From NCBI RefSeq assembly GCF_032854445.1, contig NC_088296.1, forward strand, positions 11,260,706 to 11,324,705: DNA of 64,000 bases. The letters are read 5' to 3'. This DNA is from Liolophura sinensis. Lineage: Eukaryota > Mollusca > Polyplacophora > Chitonida > Chitonidae. Shown piece after piece: positions 37,448 to 48,513 of the stretch (the first letter of the stretch is position 1; each line of letters opens with the position of its first letter). The translations under genes were made by a program, and so were the position numbers. The notes beneath the pieces are model-generated. The model worked only from the letters and a program-made list of their open reading frames with translations. It was not told the origin of the DNA and did not search any database.

Positions 37448-38060
37448 TATTTACATGCGTGATGAGTGAATTCGATGTTTCTGTATTCCGTCCAGGGAAC
37501 GTTTCAGATTTGTGTCAAATGAAACAAACCCATACATTTCCAGTGTATTTGATCACTTGGACTTTTTACCGCCAGTTGGATCTATTGCTTGAACAAGAAG
37601 GGTCAATAAAGCGTGTCGGGTAATCGATGAATGATATAGAAAATCATTTTTTCGTCATTACAACAAGTAAACATTACTCAAGGCCTTTGCCGATACTCCG
37701 ATCAATTTCAGTTTTTCACAGCATCTGGCGGGCACGACAAATGTTACGAATACAGATATTGACGTATATCTGAGTTTGAAAGTTCAACGAAGAAGAGATG
37801 GGAGGTTCGATAATAAAGACAAAGACAGACTGCATCTGTAATTGTTTGATGGGTAGCATTTCTTGGTTTTCTTCCATGTTTTGACAAAAGGTTATGTGAT
37901 ACTGACGTGCATAAAACGCACAATTCTATTATGAGCACAAAGGCTCACAAAATGTAAAACGCTGTCTTGCAACAACTGGTACAGGGACAAAGATTCTCAA
38001 ATCGAAACAAAAGGTCTAATTCTGACCTATGATCAGACTTGTACAAGTATGTTACACTGT

Positions 38061-38320
38061 GGAGCCTCCGTGGCTCAGTCGTTTAGCGCGCTAGCACAGC
38101 GTGATGACCCAGGGGTCTCTCACAAATGCGGTCGCTGTGAGCTCAAGTCCAGCTCATTCTGGCTTTCTCTCCGGCCGTACGTGAGAAGATGGTCGTGGAT
38201 TGCCCCCCGGGCTCTTCCCGGTTTCCACCCACCATAATGCTGACCGTCGTAGTATAAGTGAAATATTTTTGAATACGGCGTGAAACACCAATTAAATAAA
38301 TAAATAAATAAATAAATAAA
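38061..38320 (+). mobile_element. SINE family A, full length, best reference copy
   Basis: A clear example of the family. A-box-like TGGCTCAGTCGT at 38071-38082, B-box-like GAGCTCAAGTCC at 38139-38150 (68 bases apart, longer than in a normal tRNA), a core with GGTTTCCACCCACCATAATG, then AAGTGAAATATTTTTGAATA and seven AAAT units. ATGTTACACTGT is duplicated exactly at 38049-38060 and 38320-38331. The near-intact head and clean 12-bp duplication point to a relatively recent insertion. Confidence 0.95.
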
Positions 38321-38732
38321 TGTTACACTGTTGTGTGGAAGAAGGCTAATACGTTTCATGCTTTCTACTGCACATGACCAACCAACTACAGACTCGCATC
38401 ACAAATTATTCAAACTCATAGCAAGTACGTAGAAAATAAATCTTTTGAAAAGTAGGACATAAAAGGCTAAAAGAAGAAAGTCACAGACTTCGCCATCAGT
38501 TACATAAGCGTATTTCATAAAAGCACTGCGATTTCTGTATGACCTTTCACAAGTTGGGATAAGTCACTGGTTGTTTTCACCCTGTTACAACGTCACAGTT
38601 GTGTTATAAAGGCGTTTCTCTGTACGTAAGTGCAACGGTAACACTTTTTCGAAGTGATTTTGATGAGGAATTAAATCATTTGGTTATGTGAGGATATGAA
38701 CGGATATGTTGTTCCGAATGGGCAAATCTAGA

Positions 38733-38858
38733 TTTATTTATTTGATTAGTGTTTTACACCGTACTGCCAGCACTATGGTGGGAGGAAACCGGGTAGATCC
38801 CGGGGGAAACCCACGACCATCCGCAGGTTGCTGCTAGACCTTCCCACTTACGGCCACA
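38733..38858 (-). mobile_element. SINE family A, internally deleted fragment
   Basis: TTTATTTGATTAGTGTTTTA and ACACCGTACT are followed directly by GCCAGCACTATGGTGGG, so the AAGAATATTTCACTTATACG segment is deleted. The core continues to TTCCCACTTACGGCC and then stops; the head is missing. Confidence 0.85.
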
Positions 38859-40724
38859 GACGGGAAAATCAAGAATAAAATAAAATCAGAATGTATTGTC
38901 TAGGCACTAAATTCTTTAAACCTACAAAACAATCAAGTGGCTAAATTTGTCAAAATACGCACCCTGTTGTAAAGCCAAATGTCTGAGTCTCCATTAGCCT
39001 AGATTTATCCGAACTAGTTAGCGCCAAGGACAAGGTGTGCAAGCATGATTAACTACTTAACAATGGTAATAGCTCCAGAAGAGGATCGTTTGGAAAAAGT
39101 CCAGGTGGTAAAATATGATCTCAAATGCTTAATTTTTATAACTCAGTTACAGTACTTTTAATAGGCAAGCACATGTAAATACGGGGTAAAAAGTATATGG
39201 ATAAATCCACACGAAGTGCAGCAAACATAGTTACCGGGGGTTAGTAAAAATAGCCAGCTCAGAGTTTTACAAAGCTCGTAATCCTGTCAAACAATGGTAC
39301 ACAGAAATGCACTACGGCTACCCGCCGTGCGAGCAGGAGTCCGTTTGTCCTAGTCTGATGTACTGACATCATAAAAATACCCATTTCAGAAAATTGGATC
39401 GGGACAGATGCATTATCAATGACTGGCTGCGATTTGTGGTTTTCCAGTCGGACACTCATCAATGTAAACAGCTCTAGAAGAAAGAGAGAGAGAGACCCTT
39501 TTTATGTTTCAGCGAACGAGAGAAAAGCATTGTTGTACAGGGTCCGGATGCAATCAGCCATCGGAATGCCTACGATTTCCTGACTGGATTCGCTTAACGT
39601 TTTTTTTTTTTTATGATTTAATAAAACTGTGTCATGACGATACAGCAGTTTAAACTAAAATTGGGATCTGGAAAAAAAATGACACAAGCAAAGGCTGAGA
39701 TTGATGTCACTTGAGCGACCACATGTTGACTGAAGTGGCAGAAGCCGTGCGAAATTTTATACCGCGGATATTTGATTCACATTGGTTTATTGTTGTCATT
39801 GTAATAAAAAAAATAAAAAAAATTCACGACGTTTGAGGCCAGGTATGAGTGATTCTAACATCGCGGGATTTCCACAAAGCCAAGCATATACCCTTAGGGG
39901 AAGGGGGCCATGGGGAGGTGAAGTAAGCACATCACTCTGTGCAGTACTATTGTGTACATTATCGAATTTGCAATTTGACAACTCTGCGCTACCATAGATA
40001 TGTGTATATGAGCGAAGTGGCTTTCAGCTAATTCCATCTTTCACGGCTGAACGATCATAAGGTTTCACAGCTGCGTGATGAGGGGTAGGCGAAGAGGCTA
40101 CAAGTGCAGGGTTAATCGGAAATGCCTAACTTAAACCGGAGTCGGAAACACACGATAAGCTCTACTGCAGTTTACTTGGACTCGCACCAACACTTAAGAT
40201 AGATTCGTAACTGCCAAGATTAAACTCACAGATGTCAGCGTGAAGGACTGCGGTGAGAGCTTGTTCGTGGCAAGACTCGTTAATCCCGGACGTGTCAGGG
40301 ACGAACGAAGTGGACCAGAGCTCGTGGATTGCGCATGCGTGCAAACATGAAACAAATCTGAGCCATTGATTGATTGACTGAATGGATGAATGTGAGTTTG
40401 TATGAAAAGGGAGTAGAGCAAAAATCAACAGCCGTAAGACAAAATGGCGAACAAATTGGTAAACAGAATAATTGAATGGGCCACTAAAGACAAGCCGTGA
40501 CCGCATGGCTATTAGTAAACACTGGTGTGCCAACACTGAAAAGCCGTATACACTCTTCCTTAAGCTATTATCCTTTGTGACCTGAAAGACAAACTAGTAG
40601 TTTCTACTCTACATAGCTACCCTTAAATAAACATACTTCTCATTATATAGAGGTGAAATTATGTATACCTACGCGATTTGTGTTATAACGACTACTGTGT
40701 AAGGGACATCTTACTGAGGTAAAA
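38859..40724. other. Non-coding stretch
   Basis: A 124-codon minus-strand frame (40162-40536) has no recognised domain. A short AG-repeat lies near 39480-39497. No element or gene was recognised. Confidence 0.45.
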
Positions 40725-40805
40725 TGCGAAGAGACCGTATTTCACCGGTTACCTGTGAGGAATTGCCAGCTATCACACTGTCGTCGCTGCTCTGGTTTTA
40801 CTCCG
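40725..40805 (+). repeat. Unclassified interspersed repeat D, copy 2
   Basis: CCGTATTTCACCGGTT, TTGCCAGCTATCACACTG and TCGTCGCTGCTCTGGTTTTA align in order with the copy at 26757-26832, at roughly three-quarters identity. Sequence outside this block does not match. Confidence 0.7.
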
Positions 40806-43800
40806 TGTGCTTGTATATCTTTGATTATAAAGATGTTATATCAGTAACCCTTTCAACATGGCTTCATCACAAAACCCAGTAGAGTTTATTTAAAAAGACA
40901 CATGTGAAAGTTTTCAAGAAGATGAGTCCTCATTATATATATGGCATTAGGCGATTGTCAGTTTTCATTTGTTCCTCATCAATCTGGGTTCAGTTTAGCT
41001 GCAACTTCCCAAGAAGTTAAACCTTTTGGACTCCAAATATCCGCCTTTTATCTCTTAATACAGAAGATTTATTTTGTAAACCTTCGTAATTCTGATGAAT
41101 GCAGCAAAGGAAGGGCAAATCCCATAAAGAAGACAATGGCTCTGGATAAAGAGAGCCAATTAGATCCTGCTTTAACACAAAAAGAAATGCGGTAACAAGC
41201 ATAAATACATATTTTCTTGTCAAGATCTAACAAATGCGAAGCGAAACTGGCATAATAACACGTGTGGTTTCCCTCGTCTTCTGGCAGTTTTAGTTTGTTC
41301 TTGCGTACATAGATTACACTATGCTGCAAGATCAAAGATAACTGACGATTTCCTACTGATATATTACATCGCTATATATCAACTTATATAGAAAGTGACC
41401 ATTAAGCCCGTATGGATAGTCTTCTGGCTATAGTGTTCCCGGTATAATAAGTGTGTGGGGGATGGGGGAGTTGGAGAAGGAAGAAGAATTGGACGTGAAA
41501 GAACCACAAAATTTTCCCCTTTAATTCTGCACTCATGCAAAATCTTGATTTCACGCCATTTACATGTACCTATTGGGATTTATTATTGCACGCATGTGCA
41601 ATTTATTCCAACATCCCGCTGACGAATGATGTCGTCGATTCGAATCCAGCTACGGCCGGTAAACCTGTGACTATTACCATGTAGCCTGCTCGAGTTTTGT
41701 GAGGTGCTTGACGATGGGAGGTGACTTACACGGGGACCTTCTTCCACATTAACCTCGCCACGATATGGCAGAAAACTTGCAGATGTTGTGTCAAGCGTTA
41801 CTGTGCATTTTACATTATCCTGAATGTCGCCGCTTAGGGTGGTCAGAGCGTGTCAGTCTATCAGATGACTTATTAGATCTTACTCAGTCTGAATAGTGTG
41901 CTAATCTAGCGTTATACACCTTTTCGTGGCTCACAATTCTAAAACGGCCACGTCAGACAGTTTCTTTAATGCGGATGTTGTTAGACACACGGGGTACTTA
42001 ATATCGCTATGCCGCTAAACCTTCACCTCCCCTGTGGCTTATAGCGACAGTAACCAGACCAACCTTCCAGACCTAGCTCTTACGGGTGAGACTCAAGGCA
42101 CTATGATTTACCAGGAACCTATGTTACTATTAACGTCCGTTTCGTTTACTCCAGTCAATAAGCCTTACTTGGTCCGCTCGCACGCTGGGTGCAGGTTTAA
42201 TATGCACCCTTGTTAATTGATATTTTTAAGGGTACGTACTAATTAACCTCATTTAGCATGGGCTGCACATCTCGGTGGCCACGGCGGACTGAGGAAAACA
42301 ATTACTCAAGCATTAATAAAGATTTAACCCAGACAACCAAGGAAATAGCAAGGATTATATGCATCAGCTTTGCACCCAGTTGCCTTCATCTAAAGTACCG
42401 GCTGTTCAACACGCGCATGCCAATCTTCTGTCCTAGCAAACAGTGTGAATCGATAATTCCAAGGCATATTTAAGTTATTTTCAACTGTAACATTAGTTCC
42501 TATGACGACACAGGCCACGCCTACTGAAACATTCTTTTCACATATTTTACACCAGAAAAGCCAACTTAAAATGGAACGGAAGCCAATTTATAGTGTTTTC
42601 TAATTAGAGCAGCTCGTGTAAATCAAGTTGAGGGATTTGGTGAAAATTCTTTCTTGGTTCTTTCTTTTGAGTTTTTTTCCATATGTCCGATAGAGAATAT
42701 GTAGAGGAAATAGTTTACAAGGGTGTGAGTGCCAGCCGTTTTTAAGTTCTCTGATTTATGGCACTCGTGCTTGATTACTTCATTCTCTAACAAACAAGAC
42801 ATATGCAGCGACTAAGAAGAAACTTTACAATCAAAGCTTGTGAAACCTTCATCAACGTATTAGTTTAGTGCTGTATTCGGTGGAATGCAAGCTAAAGTCA
42901 TAAAAAAAATTGTCATCATCAAGATTTTCGCTTACAGGATTTACCTTTCATGTTATAGTTATATTTTTGAGGGGAAATAATGCAGCATCTTCGAAGTCTT
43001 TTTTGTTATCCCGATGTTACGTACGTGAAGATGCGAATGATAAGTGATGTACAATGCAAGCAATACATGTCTAAATGTGGTACACTCTTGAATCAGAAGG
43101 TAAAATAGATCACCAGATACATCAAGATTGTAGCAATGCCTGTGTACCACGGTGTTATTTTGGATAAAGCACACAGGCTTTCTTATCAGGAGAAATCTGC
43201 GACCCCTCCGCGTTTATTAATGTCATCAGTATAGAGAAAGCGGCAAAAAAGATGTCTGTGGGAAAAAAGTCTACGCAGTGGTCTAAAACTGTTTGGCCAC
43301 TTCTTATCATCTGTATACCACAGCAACACACGGCCCTCGTGTCAAAATAAACTCACAGAAATACAGACGAAATTTGGCGTGTGGGTTAAAAATAGAGGTA
43401 ACGCGTTAACCAGGGGTTATTTTGAGACACACGTCCGTTATCAGTCTCTAGTAACGACTTGCCTCCACTCCAACGAGCAGAGACTGTACTTACCAGATAC
43501 TCCGCCATACACAACGTTCTAATGGTTACAACCCAGTGCCTCGTGAAGCCACAGCTTTCATATACAATACAACGGATGCTTCCAGTGGATAGCGACGAAT
43601 TGAAAAATGGCGGTTATTTGAAGCATAATCTCTTTTCATTGCAGACGTGTTTTCAAGGATCGACTGGCTTACAACACAAGCTTCTTAATGAACTTACCAT
43701 AAGCCCATCAACCCAGGACAGGATGTGCTTAGGCTCGCGGTTCACCCGTCAGTCGAATCCTTATTTATAAAAAGGGTCTTGTTTTTGTGCGTTGATGAAA

Positions 43801-45286
43801 AAACAATTTTCCTTCTATTGCTGTGCGAGAAAAAAATCAGAGATGTACTAAATGAGGAAAGAAGGAGTCCATTACCTTCGTTACGTCAAAGTTTATGTGG
43901 TACTTTTCTTTCGAAACTTTTTAAGAGAAGCATTTGAAGTAAGCACCAAGTGCTTCGTGTTTTTACGGACCGTTCCTTTCTTTCAGAACCCTTTCCTTAT
44001 TTTTAGTAGCCTGAGCAGTTGAAGAACTCATTGCACTTACCTGGTTTACATTTTTTGTGCCAGGTAAAAGAACAAAAGGTATGCGTATAACTCCATGTAG
44101 ATAGAGCTTGGCATATGGAAAAATCATTTCCAGGATTAAGCCGACGAATAAATACGTGTTCGAAACGTTTCCTCTCGGTAAAGTTTTGTTAAATTGGATA
44201 TAAACGGAATAAAAAAGAATTTCTCAGGCCGTGATCAAAAGATAGGAAATTTTCTACAATCTCTGTAGAGGTGCAGTGAATTCTCCGTGGCCTTACCCAG
44301 TTTTCTCCATCGCTTACACTGGCATATGTGTCATAATTACTCATTTTGATCTTAGACAAATCTACAATGTTACTCAATTGTTAAGCGGTATGTTGTCGTC
44401 ATAAGTGATTACGGTGGTATCGTTTAATTTATCTTTCTTAGTAAATTATGAAATGATCAATGTGGCCATGCCGATGATATACAGTTGTTTTCTTTTACAT
44501 TGATTACCATTGATAAACTAACTGTCTTTCATACTAGGTGTATTGTTTGCTACGCTTAAGTAAGCATTTGACCGACAGCATTAACACAGGTAAATTGGAA
44601 CCTAAGTAGTGTTTCTTTGCATGGTACTTGTAGTTCAGTCAGATCAAATTTGTGTATATATTTCTCCAAAGCAAGTCCACAAACATTTTCAGTGTGGCAG
44701 TGTCAGCAGTTTTACCCTTGTATAAGGTGTATTACATTGTGTACACGTGGATGATGCCAGGAATAAGTGCACACGCACTGAAAGAATCTGGTCGCATAAA
44801 TTCACCCAAGTTCTCGTTTTGGATGCCACGTGTCTAGTCATCATAATTTAATAAGCCTGCAATTTGTTCCTCCGGCAAAACGACCGTTATACGTCTTGAA
44901 GACACTGCTCAACAGGCCGACTCTTGATACATATGGTAAGACAGATCTAAATCATAAAGTTAATGCCTGGTAAAAATGCTGCGGGAAGGAATCAAAGAAA
45001 CGCTTTATTTGAAAATGGCCATGTTACAGGGTAAACAAACCAGGAACTTGGGGATTTATGAAATAAAGTCTGAAATTTTAGAAGCTCCCTCACCCAACTG
45101 GGGAACGGTCTCCTTTGCCACCTTACCATTAGGCCATGTTAATCCAACGGCATACGTTTCACGGCAACGTTTCAAAGCAGAGTTCAAATCGACGCAGAAA
45201 ATAAAGAGCGGCTCAGTATCAGCCACACAAGAGTCACAGTTGGTCATGTTAAAGACCAAGCAGAATTAACGGCAATTTTGTTATAT
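40806..45286. other. Non-coding stretch
   Basis: Contains a purine-rich G-run patch (41453-41495), a GATTCGAATCC B-box-like motif near 41639 followed by about 140 bases that may be a further diverged SINE body, and open frames up to 103 codons (43459-43770, +) with no recognised features. No family A or B SINE was found in this 4.5 kb. Confidence 0.4.
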
Positions 45287-45606
45287 CTGCATTGGTCTGC
45301 TTCATCCAAGCACAACACAGTCTCTCATATATACTTCATGAGTTTTATCACAATCATCGTTTTACAGTCGTATCAGTATTGGTCTGATTCATCCAAGCAT
45401 AACACAGTCTCCCATACAGTCGTATCAGTATTGGTTCTGGTTCATCTAAGCACAACACAGTCTCCAATATATACTTCATAAGTTTCATCATCGTTTCACA
45501 ATCGTCGTTTTACAGTCGTATCAGCATTGGTCTGGTTCATCCAAGCACCACACAGTCTCCCATTTATACATCATCAGTTTCATCACAATCAACGTTTCAC
45601 AGTCGA
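45287..45606. repeat. Tandem array with alternating unit length
   Basis: The block ATTGGTCTG...TTCATCCAAGC...ACACAGTCTCCC starts at 45291, 45378, 45430 and 45536, giving spacings of 87, 52 and 106 bp. The 52-bp unit lacks the ACTTCATGAGTTTCATCAC segment present in the others. The array ends after TTTCACAGTCG. Confidence 0.9.
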
Positions 45607-46711
45607 CTAAAATGAAAACGGATCTGACCAGTATTTATACTGAGTTCTTCCAAAAAACGTGTTTGGGATTGACACTTTAACTTGAAGCTATGAATAAGTT
45701 GTGTAGTTGAGGGAAAAGGCCATGCATTTCATATCAAATATTTTGGGATTGGCCGTGAGTCGGACATGCATACATTTAGACCTTTTTTGGCCCATTTTTT
45801 GCGGTTGTAAATACGAAGCAATCTTGAAAACATTTTTATTAATGATATGTTTATAGATGTTTTTATCTTGACATGTTCCGCCATGGTAATTGATATTTAT
45901 TCCTCATGGCAGAATTTGGGCAAAATTAGAGGCATGATTATTTATTAATAAGATGAAAAAGTTAGTTTGAACTGATGCAGTGGGAATGTCATGAGCATTC
46001 CCCTTGTGCCGGATGTGAAATGCGGTGTTTTTATGTTCAGTTGTTTCGACTTTTTCCGCAAATACATACCTTGCTCATACTGGTAAGCATCGTATGCTTG
46101 CCCTTAGCTGCACAAAACTTGCAACTGGTGTAACAAAACGTTGGTGTAAATATCTATTTTCGTTACAAGTTCCAAACAGTTAGAAAATTCCTCTTCCGTG
46201 CAGTTTTTAAAACACGATCATGCAGGCAGACAAGCGGGCAGCACTAAAACGTGTATCAGTGACACTGCAACGCCTGGCATCACAAAAAATATCTGCAATT
46301 TGAGCTATTATGTGAAGAAAAAGACTAGGAAGAGCGCATCCGTTATTGCGCCTGTGTGAGTACCTTCGTGATGTGCACAGCGTTAGGTTTCACGAACATT
46401 CCAGTGTGTGAATCAACAAAAGCGACAGGGCACTGTTTTATGGAAGTAAACAGTTTCGTCATTTGCGTTTATGGATTCAAACAAAAATCCTTGTTAAGAG
46501 GCTCCTACAATTTTCACCCACGCAAACCGCACTATCCATCCCTACCCTAATTATTCAAAATAAAAATCACGCCAAGCCCCTTTTAAATCTTTGAAGCGTT
46601 ATATGTAGGCGTGATTCAGGTATGTCGCAACAAATGCCTGCAAATTATAACAGCGAACGAGGCTCCAGATTCCAGTTCACTGTACTTGTTCTCACTGACA
46701 AGAATTCAGTT
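45607..46711. other. Non-coding stretch
   Basis: Open frames under 70 codons. No repeat or gene was recognised. Confidence 0.45.
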
Positions 46712-47054
46712 GGGAGTATTTAAGCCCCATTGGACACACGAAGTATGGGTTCAACCCCAGCTATAGTCAGAATATTTTTTGATTCGCCATCTCTCATGTA
46801 TAGTGTGGGTAACTGGTAACAATACGCCTTTGAATACGCTCGTCTGATGGCTTGATCAGACTAACGTTCGTTGAAGGCCACTCGTCTTCCACCATCAATG
46901 TAGTTTAAATGCCCATTTTTCACACGTGTGAAAGCTTGTCAGTAACTTGTGTTTGTTTAAGAAGGCCATGTCGGTTTCCTCGATCCCTATAACTGACCAC
47001 CATAGATATAAGCAAAGAGTCTTTTGTATGGCATAAATAAATAAATAAATAAAC
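46712..47054 (+). mobile_element. tRNA-derived SINE family C, near full length
   Basis: A B-box-like GGGTTCAACCCC near the left end is followed by a body of about 290 bases unlike families A and B (GTGTGGGTAACTGGTAACAA, GATGGCTTGATCAGAC, CCACTCGTCTTCCACCATC) and an AAATAAAT tail ending at 47054. The head upstream of the B box is poorly preserved, so the left edge is approximate. The assignment rests on the tRNA-like head plus AAAT tail; only one copy is present here. Confidence 0.65.
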
Positions 47055-47938
47055 GGTCTCGATTAAAAGATTTCTTCATAACTTGACGTTTGAGTGAAAT
47101 TACATCAAGTTCACCAATAGGTTTTATAATATAGCTGCGAAATGAGATGTGGGACATGCATGGAGCAGAAATTTATAACGGTTCACATCGACAGAAAAAA
47201 TTAGTAAACGTTTGCGCTCTTTCAGAGATCTGTTTACGTTTTGGACTAATGCACAATCAACGTTTAGCATACGAAAGACTACAGGCGCTTATACTCTCTT
47301 TACCGCAACTAAATTAAGACATAAATATCAAAGGTTCTTTGATTACGCACGGGTAATTAAGATGTGATCTTTCTGGCGTAGGTTGAATCTAGCGGCGAAA
47401 GTGCTCAATATATCTCACCCTACCGTCATAATACCATAAATCAAAAGCACGTCCTAGTCTTATCACCCTTAGACCAAGACATCGTGCGGTGAGCAAGCTA
47501 TGAAGACATTGCGTTAGAGACGACAAACGTCTCTTTCTACCACACTACTCTAGTATGCTTCTACAAAGGGAGTGATACACTAAGTATAGGTCGTGTGGAG
47601 TAACTGTGACGTCAAACGTCAAAGAATCAGAGTAAATCATTCGTCAAAGTCAGAATACGCAATGATTTTCCGCACAAAACAACAAACAGTGCCTTGGATG
47701 TTATTTCACTGGGAGATGGGATGGTAATTTACCTCTTTTTCAAAGTGGGCGGGTTATGAGTTAGCATTCTGTTTAGAAGTGTGTGGATATTTGCCAGTGC
47801 CCATTTCCATGATAAGCACGTACTTTGGTCAGTGCGAATAGAGTGGTCCCCCTTCACTCAGGGCCAGCCAGTCACTACCTTGGCTGAAATGTGTATTTGT
47901 GTAAGGGCCCGTGGATGGGTTGGTTAAGGACCCTGTAG
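47055..47938. other. Non-coding stretch
   Basis: No gene, repeat or RNA was recognised. Confidence 0.45.
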
Positions 47939-48168
47939 AGCCCGATGCATCCTACATAACACACTAACTGCATTGAAGCAAGGGTCAGTGTATGTATATT
48001 ATTAAGTATAAAGCTTGAGAAATTGTTCACACATATGACAGCGTTCAGCAATAAGCCCGATGCATCCTATATAACACACTAACTGCATTGAAGCAAGGGT
48101 CAGTGTATGTATATTATTAAGTATAAAGCTTGAGAAATTGTTCACACATATGACAGCGGTCAGCATTG
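47939..48168. repeat. 115-bp tandem duplication, two copies
   Basis: Copies 47939-48053 and 48054-48168 share about 110 of their first 112 bases; the differences seen are C to T in the CATCCTACATAACA part and T to G near the end (GCGTTCAGC / GCGGTCAGC). The high identity indicates a recent duplication, or a local assembly duplication. Confidence 0.95.
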
Positions 48169-48263
48169 ATGGGTGACGGGGGAAAAATCGGACTGCCCAG
48201 AATAAACCACCCACCTGTGGTAAGGTACATACGTACACACGGGCCCCACATGTGGCGTATATG

Positions 48264-48512
48264 TATTTATTTATTTGATTGGTGTTTTACGCCGTACTCA
48301 AGAATATTTCACTTATACGACGGCGGCCAGCAGTATGGTGAGAGGAAAGCCCGGCGGAAACCCAAGACTATCCGCAGGTTGGTGGCAGAGCTTCCCACGT
48401 ACGGCCGGAGAGGAAGCCAGCATAAGCTGGGCTTGACCTCACAGCGACCGCTTTGGTGAGAGGCTCCTGGGTCATTACGCTGCGCTAGCGAGCTAACCAA
48501 CTGAGCCACGGA
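48264..48512 (-). mobile_element. SINE family A, full length with imperfect target duplication
   Basis: Head CTCCGTGGCTCAGTTGGTTA, B-box-like GTGAGGTCAAGCCC, core CAACCTGCGGATAGTC, a shortened GCCGGGCTTTCC segment (a deletion relative to other copies), tail and (TTTA)n. GTGGCGTATA (48252-48261) and GTGACGTATA (48513-48522) match at nine of ten bases. Confidence 0.92.
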
Positions 48513-48513
48513 G

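Noticed and set aside
40162-40536. 124-codon open frame on the minus strand
   Set aside because: No recognisable family, no codon bias distinct from flanks and no splice context.
41590-41790. Possible further SINE family with GATTCGAATCC B box
   Set aside because: Only one copy, no tail and no A box could be placed; not enough to call an element.
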